Source: Ancylobacter sp. TS-1 (lineage in GTDB: Bacteria; Pseudomonadota; Alphaproteobacteria; Rhizobiales; Xanthobacteraceae). Taken from it: DNA of 64,000 nucleotides. Each line of letters starts with the position of its first letter. The first letter of the stretch is position 1. Below the pieces are notes generated by a model that saw only the letters and a list, made by a program, of their open reading frames with translations, was not told the origin of the DNA and made no database searches. This document shows, in pieces, positions 9,663 through 18,426 of the stretch. Position numbers and translations under genes: made by a program. Location: NCBI RefSeq assembly GCF_009223885.1, contig NZ_CP045144.1:3150001-3214000 (forward strand), written 5' to 3'.

Positions 9663-10635
9663 GCGAGGGCGCGCTCTCCGGCAGGCGGCGGTCGCGCAGG
9701 CCGAGCCCCGTCAGCACCAGCGCGAAGCCGAGCGCGTGGTAGAGCTGCATCGCCTCGCCGATGATGCCGACGCCGAGCGCACCGCCGAACACCGGCATGA
9801 GCTGGAGAAACTGGCCGGCCCGCGTCGGCCCGAGCGTGCCGACCCCGCGCGCCCACAGCACGAAGCCGAGCGTCGGCAGGCTGCCGACATAGAGCACCAG
9901 AAGCGCGATCGTGCCCGGCTGCACCGTTCCCGCGTCGCGCAAGGCGATCTCCCACAGCGCCACCGGCGCCAGCGCGACGAGGCCGAAGGGAATGCTCACG
10001 GTGAGCGCGGCGGCCGGCGAGAGGCCGGTAGGGAACCGCTTCAGCAGCACGGCATAGAGCGCGAAGGCGGCGATACCGAGAAACAGCAGCACATCGCCGC
10101 CATGCAGGTCGAGCCGCGCCAGCGTGGCGATGTCGCCGCGCAGCACGATCAGCCCGACCCCGGCGGTGGAGACGGCGAGCGCGAGGCGCGAGCGCGCCGA
10201 GGTCCGCTCGCCCAGCAGCAGCCAGCCGAACAGACCGACGAGGATCGGCGCCGCCGCGCCGATGATCGAGCCGTTGACGAGGCTGGTATGGGCGAGGCCG
10301 GCATAGATGAGCACGGTGAACACGCCGATGTTCAGCACGCCGCAGGCGAGCCAGAACGGCCAGCGCCGGACGATCTCCCCGCGCCGGGTAACGATCTCCC
10401 GGGCGGTGAAGGGCAGCAGAAGCGCGAAGGCCAGCGCCCAGCGGGCGGCGGAAAAGGTCGCCGGCGGCACGATGTCGGCGGCGAGTCGTCCGGCGAGGAA
10501 ATTGCCGGACCACAGCAGGGCGGCGCCGGCCAGCGCCAGCGCGGCGAGGTTGGCGGGCGTGCCGAGCCCGGCCGACCGGACCGAGCCGGCGGTGCGGGAG
10601 ACCAGAGGTGTCAACGTGTCTGCCACGAATGCCAT
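9649..10635 (-). CDS. DMT family transporter (EamA)
   Basis: A 328-residue drug/metabolite transporter with two EamA repeats and about ten membrane segments. The first repeat starts near residue 30 (ALALAGAALLWSGNFLAGRL) and the second near 175 (DVLLFLGIAAFALYAVLLKR). Family members export amino acids or other metabolites. The gene upstream on the same strand encodes an Lrp/AsnC regulator, a common partner of amino-acid exporters, which makes amino-acid efflux a reasonable guess only. The ATG at 10635 has a gggagg site. A perfect 16-bp inverted repeat lies 40 bp upstream of the start and could be its operator. Confidence 0.87.
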   Translation of the reverse strand: MAFVADTLTPLVSRTAGSVRSAGLGTPANLAALALAGAALLWSGNFLAGRLAADIVPPATFSAARWALAFALLLPFTAREIVTRRGEIVRRWPFWLACGVLNIGVFTVLIYAGLAHTSLVNGSIIGAAAPILVGLFGWLLLGERTSARSRLALAVSTAGVGLIVLRGDIATLARLDLHGGDVLLFLGIAAFALYAVLLKRFPTGLSPAAALTVSIPFGLVALAPVALWEIALRDAGTVQPGTIALLVLYVGSLPTLGFVLWARGVGTLGPTRAGQFLQLMPVFGGALGVGIIGEAMQLYHALGFALVLTGLGLRDRRLPESAPSPSGA

Positions 10636-10674
10636 GACGCGCCTCCCGAGAGTGCCGAGCGGGACTGGGAATGA

Positions 10675-10713
10675 ATGCCGAACTAGGTCAGTGTAGTTGA
10701 CCTAGTTCGGCAT
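10675..10713. promoter_or_regulatory. Perfect 16-bp inverted repeat upstream of the EamA exporter gene
   Basis: The arms are atgccgaactaggtca (10675-10690) and tgacctagttcggcat (10698-10713), with the spacer gtgtagt. The pairing is perfect over 16 bp. There is no T-run on either side, so it does not look like an intrinsic terminator. It sits 40 bp upstream of the minus-strand exporter start and 52 bp downstream of the lrp stop. An operator for a dimeric regulator is the best reading; a stable hairpin between the two transcripts is the alternative. Confidence 0.6.
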
Positions 10714-10765
10714 GTCCTTGCGTTCTCGGGGGGCCGGGAGGCCGGCCTGCGGCAGATTCTGCCGC

Positions 10766-11314
10766 TCAGGGCCGCTTTATCGGGCGGAGCGGCGCGCTGC
10801 CTGTCTTTTCGGAAGCGGAATCGGTCGTGGCGACGGGGCGCAGATGGTCGAGCGGCAGCCGCCCGCTTTCCTTCACCCGCTTGAGCGCGAGCGAGGAGCG
10901 CACGCCGCGCACGCCGGGCAGGCCCATCAATATGTCATGGGCGAAATGGGCGAAGCCGTCGAGGTCCTCGCACACCACATGCAGCATGTAGTCGCTGTCG
11001 CCGGTGACGCTGTAGCAGGCGACCACCTGCGGCAGCGCCAGCACCGCCGCCTCGAATTCGCGCGCGGCCTCCTCCACCTGCCGTTCCAGATGCACATGGA
11101 TGAAGGCGAGTACGCCGAGGCCGAGCCGGCCCGGCTCCAGCCGCGCCTGATAGGAGGCGATCAGCCCCTCCTCCTCCAGCCGGCGGGTGCGGCGCAGACA
11201 GGGCGAGGGCGACAGGCCGATGCGCTCGGAAAGCTCGGCATTGGTCAGCCTGCCGTCCTGCTGCAGCTCCCGCAATATGCGCAGATCGAACATATCGAGG
11301 GCAACGCTGCGCAT
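10766..11314 (-). CDS. Lrp/AsnC family transcriptional regulator
   Basis: A 182-residue feast/famine regulator. The N-terminal winged helix-turn-helix is at about residues 5-55 (LRELQQDGRLTNAELSERIG). The C-terminal RAM (ACT-like) effector domain is about 70-150, with VVACYSVTGDSDYMLHV, the ligand-binding loop of the family. A basic tail of about 25 residues follows. The start at 11314 is preceded by gggaga; the frame is open further upstream but without a good site. Lrp proteins sense amino acids and often control a neighbouring exporter; the EamA gene directly downstream on the same strand fits that pattern. Confidence 0.92.
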   Translation of the reverse strand: MRSVALDMFDLRILRELQQDGRLTNAELSERIGLSPSPCLRRTRRLEEEGLIASYQARLEPGRLGLGVLAFIHVHLERQVEEAAREFEAAVLALPQVVACYSVTGDSDYMLHVVCEDLDGFAHFAHDILMGLPGVRGVRSSLALKRVKESGRLPLDHLRPVATTDSASEKTGSAPLRPIKRP

Positions 11315-11510
11315 CTTCTGTCTCCCAAGGCGGAATCGACGGCAGGATCGGGCGATGATGGACAGTCTGCCGGCAGAAGGCGCGCGGTCGCAATAGGCCA
11401 TTGGTTCCGCCTGCCGGCCACCGTCCAGCCGACCCGCCCGCCGCAACATGTCGTGGATCGCCGCCCGCCATCCACTTGAACTTGTGGTTGCCTGGCCTCA
11501 CCCTAGGACC

Positions 11511-14500
11511 ATGAAGTTCACCCGCCTCCGCCTCGTCGGCTTCAAGACCTTCGTCGAACCGACCGACATGCTGATCGAGCCCGGCCTCACCGGCGTGGTG
11601 GGCCCGAATGGCTGCGGCAAGTCGAATCTTGTCGAAGCCATGCGCTGGGTGATGGGCGAGAGCTCCTACAAGGCGATGCGCGCCGAGGGCATGGACGACG
11701 TCATTTTCGGCGGCTCGACCACCCGGCCCTCGCGCAACACCGCCGAGGTGGTTCTCACCGTCGACAATTCCGACCGCTCCGCCCCGGCGGTGTTCAACGA
11801 CGCCGACTTTCTGGAAATCTCCCGCCGCATCGAGCGCGAGGCCGGCTCCTCCTACCGCATCAACGGGCGCGAGGTGCGCGCGCGCGACGTGCAGATCCTG
11901 TTCGCCGACGCCTCCTCCGGCTCGCGCTCGCCCTCCATGGTGCGGCAGGGCCAGATCGGCGAGATCGTCGGCGCCAAGCCCTCGGCCCGCCGGCGCCTGC
12001 TGGAAGAGGCGGCGGGCGTCGCCGGCCTGCACGCAAGGCGGCAGGAGGCGGAGATGCGCCTGCGCGCCGCCGAGACCAACCTCACCCGGCTGGAGGATGT
12101 GATCGGCCAGATCGGCGGCCAGCTCGACGCGCTGCGCCGCCAGTCGCGGCAGGCGGCGCGCTACCGCGTGCTGTCCACCGACATCCGCAAGGCCGAGGCC
12201 GCTCTGCTCTGGCTGCGCTGGCTGGAGGCGAGCGGAGGGCTCGGCGAGGCGAGTCGGGCGCTCGATCTCGCGGTGCGCGAGGTTGCCGCGCGGACCTTGC
12301 AGCAGGGCGAGGCGGCCCGTGCCGCCGCCGTCGCCGCGCACGGACTGCCGGCGCTGCGCGAGGCCGATGCCGCCGCCGCCGCCGCCCTTCAGCGTCTGAC
12401 GCTGGCGCGCGGTGAACTCGACCGCGACGAGGCCCGCGCCGGCGCTCGCCGCGAGGAACTCGACCGCCGCCTCGCCCAGCTCGCCGGCGACATGGAGCGC
12501 GAGCGGGCGCTGGCCGCCGATGCCGGCGCCATGCTGGAACGCCTCATCGAGGAGGCGGAGGAACTCGCCATCGCGCAGGAGCAGGTGGCCGAGCTGGAAG
12601 CGGAGGCCGTGGCGCTGCGCGAGGAGGCGGCCGGCCGGCTCGCCGATTCCGAGCGCGACTTCGCCGAGGCGACCGCCGCCAATGCCGAGAGCGCGGCCCG
12701 GCGCGGGGCGCTGGAGCGCGCGCTGCGCGAGGAGGGCGAGCGCCTCGCCCGGTTGCAGCGGGAGGCGCAGGCGCTGTCCGGCGAGCGCCGCCAGCTCGAG
12801 GAGGCCATCGGCGCCGCCCGGCTCGACGAGCGGCGCGAGATCGCCGAGATCGCGCAGGACGCCTTTTCCGGCGCCGAGGCCGCCGCCCTCGAGGCCGAGA
12901 ACGCCCACGCGAGCGCCCGCGCCGCGCTCGACCAGGCCCGCCGTCCGCTGGCCGAGGCCGAGCGCGCGGCCCAGCGTCTCGATACCGAGGCGCGCACCCT
13001 TTCCAAGCTGCTCGACGTCGGTACGCCCCGGCAATGGCCGCCCGTGCTCGATTCGATCCGGGTCGAGCGTGGCTATGAGAGCGCCCTTGGCGCCGCGCTG
13101 GGCGACGATCTCGACGCGCCCGACGCCGTCGCCGCGCCGGTCCACTGGGCGCTGTCCGACGGGGCGGGCGACGCGCCGCTGCCGCAGGGCGTCGAGGCTC
13201 TGGCCCTTTATGTCGAGGCGCCGCCGGTGCTGGCCCGCCGCCTCGCCCAGATCGGCGTTGTGCTGGCCCATGACGGCCCGCGTCTTTCGGCCCTGCTCCG
13301 GCCCGGCCAGCGCCTCGTCTCCCGCGAGGGCGACCTGTGGCGCTGGGACGGGCTGACCGCCGCCGCTGACGCGCCGACCGCCGCCGCCCGGCGCCTCGCC
13401 GAGCGCAACCGCCTCGCCGATATCGAGGCCGAGCTGGAAGGCGCCCGTGCCGAGGTCGCCATCCACCGCGCCGCGCTGGAGATGGCGGAAGCCTCGCTAC
13501 GCGCCGCCGGCGCCCGCGAGAATGCGGCGCGCGAAGGCCGCCGCGCCGCCCTGCGCACCATGGAGGTCGCGCGCGAGGACCTCTCCCGCGCCGAGCGCGC
13601 CGCCGGCGAGCAGAATGCGCGCCTTGCCGCACTCGCGGCCAATCTCGCCCGCCTGGATGTGGAGTGCGAGAAGGCGGAGGCCGCGCTGGCCGAGGCGCAC
13701 GCGGCCGTCGCCGAGCAGCCGCCCGCCGCCGAGGGTGAGGCCTGGCTGGCCGAAATCCGTGCCCGGGTGGCGCAGGACCGCGCCGTGCTGGCGGAAGCGC
13801 GCGCCCGCGCCGACGCGCAGGGCCGCGAGCGCGAGCAGCGCGTGCGGCGCCTCTCCGCCATCGCCGCCGAGCGGGCCTCCTGGGAAGGCCGGGCCGGGGG
13901 CACGGGCGAGCGGGTGGCGGCGCTGGAGGCGCGAGTCGCCGAGGCCGCTGGCGAGCGCGAGGGCCTCGACGATGCGCCCGCGCGTTTCGCCGCGCGCCGC
14001 CGGGCCCTGCTCGACGAGATCGCCAAAGCCGAGCAGGCCCGGCGCGAGGCCGCCGACGCGCTCGCCGCCGCCGAAGCGGGGCAGGCCGACACCGACAAGG
14101 CCGCGCGCGCTGCGCTGGATGCCCTCGCCTCCGCCCGCGAGGACAGCGCCCGCGCCGAGGCCCGGGTGGAAGCGGCCCGCCAGCGGCGGCACGACCTTGA
14201 GCGCGAGATCGGCGAGGTGCTCGACGGCAATCCCGAGGACGCCCGCGAGATCGCCGGGATCGCGCATGACGCCGACATGCCGGTGCTGGCCGAGGTCGAG
14301 GCCGATCTGGCCCGCCTCAAGGCCGACCGCGAGCGGCTCGGCGCCGTCAATCTGCGCGCCGAGGAGGAGCTTTCCGAGATCGAGGGCCAGCACAAGGGCC
14401 TCGCCGCCGAGCGCGACGACCTCACCGAGGCGATCAAGCGCCTGCGCCATGGCATCTACGGGCTCAACCGCGAGGCGCGCGAGCGGCTGCAGGCGAGCTT

Positions 14501-14963
14501 CACCATCGTGGACGGCCATTTCCGCCAGCTTTTCTCCACCCTGTTCGGCGGTGGCGAGGCGCAGCTCGTGCTCACCGATTCGGACGATCCGCTGGAGGCC
14601 GGCCTCGACATCATCGCCAAGCCGCCCGGCAAGAGGCCGCAATCGCTGTCGCTGCTGTCGGGCGGCGAGCAGGCGCTGACCGCCATGGCGCTGATCTTCG
14701 CCGTGTTCCTGACCAACCCGGCGCCGATCTGCGTGCTCGACGAGGTGGACGCGCCGCTCGACGACGCCAATGTGGAGCGGTTCTGCAACCTGCTCGACGA
14801 GATGCGCCGCCTTACCGAGACACGCTTCGTCACCATCACCCACAACCCGATCACCATGAGCCGGATGAACCGCCTGTTTGGCGTCACCATGGCCGAGCGG
14901 GGCGTCTCCAAGCTGGTCTCGGTCGACCTCGCCACTGCCGAGCGCTTCCTCGAGGCGAGCTGA
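11511..14963 (+). CDS. smc: Chromosome segregation protein SMC
   Basis: A 1150-residue SMC ATPase, the core of bacterial condensin. The N-terminal Walker A is GPNGCGKS at residues 31-38. The ABC signature [14 protein letters not shown] begins near residue 1048 and Walker B is [13 protein letters not shown] near 1075. Between them are two long Ala/Glu/Arg-rich coiled coils around a hinge near residues 500-620 ([29 protein letters not shown]). It works with ScpA and ScpB, which are not in the window. The ATG at 11511 is the canonical start ([14 protein letters not shown]). The GC-rich coiled-coil repeats give long spurious frames on both strands. Confidence 0.97.
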   Translation: MKFTRLRLVGFKTFVEPTDMLIEPGLTGVVGPNGCGKSNLVEAMRWVMGESSYKAMRAEGMDDVIFGGSTTRPSRNTAEVVLTVDNSDRSAPAVFNDADFLEISRRIEREAGSSYRINGREVRARDVQILFADASSGSRSPSMVRQGQIGEIVGAKPSARRRLLEEAAGVAGLHARRQEAEMRLRAAETNLTRLEDVIGQIGGQLDALRRQSRQAARYRVLSTDIRKAEAALLWLRWLEASGGLGEASRALDLAVREVAARTLQQGEAARAAAVAAHGLPALREADAAAAAALQRLTLARGELDRDEARAGARREELDRRLAQLAGDMERERALAADAGAMLERLIEEAEELAIAQEQVAELEAEAVALREEAAGRLADSERDFAEATAANAESAARRGALERALREEGERLARLQREAQALSGERRQLEEAIGAARLDERREIAEIAQDAFSGAEAAALEAENAHASARAALDQARRPLAEAERAAQRLDTEARTLSKLLDVGTPRQWPPVLDSIRVERGYESALGAALGDDLDAPDAVAAPVHWALSDGAGDAPLPQGVEALALYVEAPPVLARRLAQIGVVLAHDGPRLSALLRPGQRLVSREGDLWRWDGLTAAADAPTAAARRLAERNRLADIEAELEGARAEVAIHRAALEMAEASLRAAGARENAAREGRRAALRTMEVAREDLSRAERAAGEQNARLAALAANLARLDVECEKAEAALAEAHAAVAEQPPAAEGEAWLAEIRARVAQDRAVLAEARARADAQGREREQRVRRLSAIAAERASWEGRAGGTGERVAALEARVAEAAGEREGLDDAPARFAARRRALLDEIAKAEQARREAADALAAAEAGQADTDKAARAALDALASAREDSARAEARVEAARQRRHDLEREIGEVLDGNPEDAREIAGIAHDADMPVLAEVEADLARLKADRERLGAVNLRAEEELSEIEGQHKGLAAERDDLTEAIKRLRHGIYGLNREARERLQASFTIVDGHFRQLFSTLFGGGEAQLVLTDSDDPLEAGLDIIAKPPGKRPQSLSLLSGGEQALTAMALIFAVFLTNPAPICVLDEVDAPLDDANVERFCNLLDEMRRLTETRFVTITHNPITMSRMNRLFGVTMAERGVSKLVSVDLATAERFLEAS

Positions 14964-15296
14964 TTCTCTCCTCTCTGCCGTTGCGGCAGGATTCGCGGCA
15001 AACGGGGCGGGGAACCCTCGCGGCCCGCTCCGGCAGCCCCTGCCGGGGGCTCATATGGGGCGTTCGCCGTATTTCCCGTCCGGTCTCTGGCATGCCAAAA
15101 ACACGCGGACGGCTTCCCTTGGTGCAAAACAGGCTTCCCGGTGCCTGCGACAGAGCGTCCACACTCCCTATTTCCCATGTCATTTCAATGACTTGAAAGA
15201 TGTGTTCACATCCTTGACACCCCTTGGAGCGAACACTATGGTGCGCCCGGCTTCGGGGTGGAGAAATCCTTCTCCTGACAGGCTTGAGCGTGAACG
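14964..15296. other. Intergenic region between smc and the atp operon
   Basis: 333 bp with no gene. Just after smc are two short hairpins: ctgccg/cggcag at 14975-14989 and a perfect 7-bp stem ccggcag/ctgccgg with a 3-nt loop at 15030-15046. Neither has a T-run, so termination by them is doubtful. The right part holds the atp promoter, listed separately. Confidence 0.5.
15199..15242 (+). promoter_or_regulatory. Promoter of the F0 ATP synthase operon with an abutting palindrome
   Basis: A near-consensus sigma70-type promoter: TTGACA at 15214-15219, 17-bp spacer, TATGGT at 15237-15242. This would start transcription about 50 bp before atpI. A perfect palindrome, gatgtg-tt-cacatc (15199-15212), ends one base before the -35 box, so a repressor or activator bound there would touch RNA polymerase. 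The regulator is unknown. Confidence 0.65.
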
Positions 15297-15680
15297 ATGG
15301 GCGACCGGGACAAGGCGGACGACCAGAAGGGCTCAACTCCGTCGGAGGTCTCCGATGCCGAGCTCTCCGGCAGGCTTGAGGGCCTCGGCAGTGCGCTGGA
15401 CAAGGTGCAGGCCGAGCGCAGGGCCGAGGAGAAGGCGTCCCGCGTCCCGGACCGGACGTCCTCTTCGGCGGGCATGACGCTGGCTTTCCGGTTGGGAAGC
15501 GAGTTCGTCGCAGGGGTTCTGGTCGGTGCCGGCCTCGGCTGGGGGATCGACCGCCTTCTCGGCATCGCGCCGTGGGGCATGATCGTGTTGATGCTGCTCG
15601 GCTTCGGCGCCGGCATCGTGAACATGATGCGTGCCGCCGGTGAGATGGGCCGCAAGACGCCGCCCGGCGGTGGGGCATGA
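15297..15680 (+). CDS. atpI: ATP synthase protein I (AtpI/AtpZ type)
   Basis: A 127-residue protein with a charged N-terminal half and two hydrophobic segments at about 62-83 and 90-112. The sequence GSEFVAGVLVGAGLGWGIDRLLG is the AtpI/AtpZ pattern. AtpI proteins help assemble the c-ring or import Mg2+/Ca2+ for the synthase, depending on the study. It is the first gene of the F0 cluster, as in other alphaproteobacteria. The ATG at 15297 follows a weak site; no better start is visible. Confidence 0.88.
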   Translation: MGDRDKADDQKGSTPSEVSDAELSGRLEGLGSALDKVQAERRAEEKASRVPDRTSSSAGMTLAFRLGSEFVAGVLVGAGLGWGIDRLLGIAPWGMIVLMLLGFGAGIVNMMRAAGEMGRKTPPGGGA

Positions 15681-15801
15681 CAGATTTTCGGCGCCGGCCC
15701 TCGTGGCGGGCGCCCGGACGACAAGGCGGCGCCGTGTGCACGGTGTCTTGGGATGGGGATGGGGCGCCGTTGGCGCCGCATGTTGAGGGCAGCGACCGGC
15801 G

Positions 15802-16566
15802 ATGGCCAGCGGCAGCGTGATCGATCCGATCCATCAGTTCCAGATCATCAAGATCGTGGAGCTGGGGAAGCCCGGCGGCATCGAGCTCGCCTTCACCAAT
15901 TCCGCCGCCTTCATGTTCGGCATCGTCGCGCTGGTGTTCTTCTTCCTCACCTTCGCCACGCGCGGGCGCACCCTGGTTCCCGGCCGGCTTCAGTCGCTGG
16001 CGGAACTCTCCTACGAATTCGTGGCCTCCACCGTGCGGGGCTCGGCGGGCAATGAGGGGATGAAGTTCTTCCCCCTCGTCTTCTCGCTCTTCATCTTCGT
16101 GCTGACGGCCAACTTCGTCGGCATGATCCCCTATGCCTTCACCGTGACCAGCCACATCATCGTCACCGCCGCGCTGGCGCTGGTGGTGATCCTGACCGTC
16201 ATCATCTACGGCTTCGTGCGCCACGGCACCCACTTCCTGCGCCTGTTCGTGCCGTCGGGCGTGCCGGCCTTCCTGCTGCCGTTCATGGTGGTGATCGAGC
16301 TGATCTCCTTCCTGTCGCGTCCGATCAGCCTGTCGCTGCGTCTGTTCGCCAACATGCTGGCCGGCCATATCGCCATGAAGGTGTTCGCCGGCTTCATCGT
16401 GATGATGACCGCCTCGGGCGTCGTCGGCTGGTTCGGCGCCGTGCTGCCGCTGTTCATGGTCGTGGCGCTCACCGCCCTCGAATTCCTGGTCGCCGCCCTG
16501 CAGGCTTACGTCTTCGCGGTGCTGACCTGCATCTATCTCAACGACGCGCTGCATCCCGGTCACTGA
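15802..16566 (+). CDS. atpB: F0F1 ATP synthase subunit a
   Basis: A 254-residue integral membrane subunit that forms the two proton half-channels next to the c-ring. The conserved [16 protein letters not shown] segment contains the essential arginine that faces the c-ring carboxylate. The HPQFE-type N-terminus of the family appears as IDPIHQFQI. About six membrane segments are visible. The ATG at 15802 follows a 121-bp gap after atpI with no other gene in it. Full-length. Confidence 0.97.
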   Translation: MASGSVIDPIHQFQIIKIVELGKPGGIELAFTNSAAFMFGIVALVFFFLTFATRGRTLVPGRLQSLAELSYEFVASTVRGSAGNEGMKFFPLVFSLFIFVLTANFVGMIPYAFTVTSHIIVTAALALVVILTVIIYGFVRHGTHFLRLFVPSGVPAFLLPFMVVIELISFLSRPISLSLRLFANMLAGHIAMKVFAGFIVMMTASGVVGWFGAVLPLFMVVALTALEFLVAALQAYVFAVLTCIYLNDALHPGH

Positions 16567-16631
16567 TCGGCGCGTCGCGGGACTCTCATCAAGCCATCCA
16601 CTCAATCTGACTATTCCAACAGGAGAAGATC

Positions 16632-16859
16632 ATGGAAGCGGAAGCCGCCAAGTTCCTCGGCGCCGGTCTCGCCACGCTCGGCATGGGCCTCGCCGCCATC
16701 GGCGTCGGTACCATCTTCGGCAACTTCCTCTCGGGCGCCCTGCGCAACCCGTCGGCGGCCGATGGCCAGTTCGCCCGCGCCTTCATCGGCGCGGCGCTCG
16801 CGGAAGGTCTCGGCATCTTCTCGCTGGTCGTCGCCCTCGTTCTGCTCTTCGTGGTCTGA
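16632..16859 (+). CDS. atpE: F0F1 ATP synthase subunit c
   Basis: A 75-residue hairpin proteolipid forming the rotating c-ring. The polar loop is [12 protein letters not shown], and the proton-carrying carboxylate is Glu58 in [12 protein letters not shown]. Glu here is consistent with a proton-driven enzyme, and there is no sodium-type Gln/Thr pattern. The aggagaag ribosome binding site is strong, in keeping with the high copy number needed. It lies 65 bp after atpB. Confidence 0.97.
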   Translation: MEAEAAKFLGAGLATLGMGLAAIGVGTIFGNFLSGALRNPSAADGQFARAFIGAALAEGLGIFSLVVALVLLFVV

Positions 16860-16942
16860 CGCCTTCCGGCCCGGGCGCGCCCTTGGGGTGCGCCCGTCGT
16901 CGCACTGAGCTGACGTCCGTATCGATCGAGGAAGCCTGAACC

Positions 16943-17551
16943 ATGTCCGAGACCCAGGGTCCGGCCGGTATCACCGTCATCGCCCAAGCGGCACCTTCCG
17001 GTCCGCTTCCGGCGGCTAGCGGCGTGGAGATTGCGGTGCCCCCAGCGGAAGCGCACGGCGGCGGCTTCCCGCCCTTCGACGTCCATACCTTTCCCTCGCA
17101 GCTGATCTGGCTGGTGATCGCGTTCGCGGCGCTCTACGTGCTGATGAGCCGCATCGCCCTGCCGCGCATCGCCAACATCCTCGAAGAGCGGCACGACCGT
17201 ATCGCCGACGACATCGAGGAAGCGGGCAAGCTGAAGGCCGAGAGCGAGGCTGCGGCGGTCGCCTATGAAAAGGCGCTCGCCTCCGCCCGCAACAAGGCGC
17301 ACGGCATCGCCACCGAGACCCGCGACAAGCTGTCGGCCGAGTCCGAGGCGAGCCGCAAGTCGCTGGAAGCCGAACTGTCCGCCAAGCTGGCGGAAGCCGA
17401 GGCGCAGATCGCGGCCACCAAGACGGCGGCGCTGACCAATGTCCGCGGCATCGCGGTCGAGGCAGCCGGCGCCATCGTCCACACGCTCGTCGGTTCCACG
17501 CCCGCCCCGCAGGCGGTCGAGGATGCGGTCGACGCCGCCATCAAGAACTGA
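16943..17551 (+). CDS. atpF': F0F1 ATP synthase subunit b' (second b-type stator subunit)
   Basis: A 202-residue b-type subunit with a non-conserved N-terminal stretch of about 50 residues (Pro/Ala rich). A membrane segment follows at about 55-73 (LIWLVIAFAALYVLMSRIALP), then a long coiled coil to the C-terminus. Photosynthetic and many alphaproteobacteria have two b-type genes, b' and b, which form a heterodimeric stator stalk. The gaggaagc site supports the ATG at 16943. The next b gene follows after 10 bp. Confidence 0.92.
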   Translation: MSETQGPAGITVIAQAAPSGPLPAASGVEIAVPPAEAHGGGFPPFDVHTFPSQLIWLVIAFAALYVLMSRIALPRIANILEERHDRIADDIEEAGKLKAESEAAAVAYEKALASARNKAHGIATETRDKLSAESEASRKSLEAELSAKLAEAEAQIAATKTAALTNVRGIAVEAAGAIVHTLVGSTPAPQAVEDAVDAAIKN

Positions 17552-17561
17552 GGAGAGCACC

Positions 17562-18044
17562 GTGGGTAGCGATACTTTCTGGGTCGCCGTCGCCTTCGTG
17601 ATCTTCATGGCGATCCTCGCCAAGGCCGGCGCCTTCTCCGGCATGCTCGGTCAGCTCGACGCGCGCGGCGAGCGGATCCGCAAGGAGCTGGAAGAGGCCC
17701 GCCGTCTGAAGGAAGAGGCGCAGAAGCTGGTCGCCGAATACAAGCGCCGCCAGCGCGAGGCGGAGGAAGAGGCCGAAGCGATCGTCACCACGGCCAAGGC
17801 CGAGGCCGAGCGTCTGGCCGCCGAGGCCAAGCAGAAGCTGGAGGACCTCATCGTCCGCCGCACCAAGATGGCCGAGCAGAAGATCGCCCAGGCCGAGGCG
17901 CAGGCCCTGGCCGAAGTGCGGGCCGCCGCTGCCGATGCCGCGGTGAAGGCGTCGCAGGTCCTGCTTGCCGCCCATGTCGTCGGCGACACCGCCGACCGGC
18001 TGCTCAACGAGGCGGTCGCCGAGGTCAAGTCGAAGCTCAACTGA
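17562..18044 (+). CDS. atpF: F0F1 ATP synthase subunit b
   Basis: A 160-residue stator subunit beginning with GTG at 17562, directly after the ribosome binding site aggagag. The N-terminal membrane segment is at about 4-22 (DTFWVAVAFVIFMAILAKAG), and the rest is a charged coiled coil (LEEARRLKEEAQKLVAEYK). An in-frame ATG at 17439 lies inside the b' gene and would destroy the membrane-first topology, so it is rejected. This is the last gene of the F0 operon. The F1 genes are not in the window, as usual for alphaproteobacteria. Confidence 0.95.
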   Translation: MGSDTFWVAVAFVIFMAILAKAGAFSGMLGQLDARGERIRKELEEARRLKEEAQKLVAEYKRRQREAEEEAEAIVTTAKAEAERLAAEAKQKLEDLIVRRTKMAEQKIAQAEAQALAEVRAAAADAAVKASQVLLAAHVVGDTADRLLNEAVAEVKSKLN

Positions 18045-18075
18045 GCCTCAAGGCGCCCCCTGCGAACTACCCGAT

Positions 18076-18105
18076 GCCCGGCCTCGCGCCGGGCGTTGTC
18101 GTTTT
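18076..18105 (+). terminator. Terminator of the F0 operon
   Basis: Stem gcccggc (18076-18082) with gccgggc (18088-18094), 5-nt loop, followed by gttgtcgtttt. It lies 32 bp after the atpF stop codon. Confidence 0.8.
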
Positions 18106-18163
18106 CGGGGGGGGCGCCTCCCGGTCTATGCCGCGCAGATCGCCAACGACCCCTCCTCCGGCC

Positions 18164-18251
18164 GTCATCCCGGCCGTCGCGAAGCGGCGAGCCGGGATCG
18201 CCCTCCGGCTTTCACGCGATCCCGGATCGGCCTTCGGCCGTCCGGGATGAC
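18164..18251 (-). repeat. Dispersed double-hairpin repeat, copy A (reverse orientation)
   Basis: An 88-bp copy of the repeat family that starts gtcatcccgg and ends ccgggatgac. In this copy the half containing the gccgggat/atcccggc hairpin comes first, so it is inverted relative to copies B, C, G and H. A short tandem ending (gggatgacgggatga) follows. It lies in the 382-bp gene-free stretch between atpF and the wall hydrolase gene; apart from the terminator, I see nothing else there. Confidence 0.9.
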
Positions 18252-18426
18252 GGGATGACGGGATGAGCGGAGAATTGCCCGCGCAGCCGCGCCTGCCACC
18301 GTCAGTTCCGCGACGATACGTTCCGCGCCGTCCGGGAGGCAGAGTCCCGGCGATGATGAGAAGGCGATGATGGGCAGGGTCGCCCGGTCCCGGCGATGGC
18401 CCGCCGGGCGTGGCGAAAGAGCCGCT

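Noticed and set aside
10935..13466. 843-codon open frame on the minus strand opposite lrp and smc
   Set aside because: It lies antisense to the well-supported smc gene and inside lrp in another frame; its composition is Arg/Ala/Gly-rich and no domain is visible. High GC lengthens such frames.
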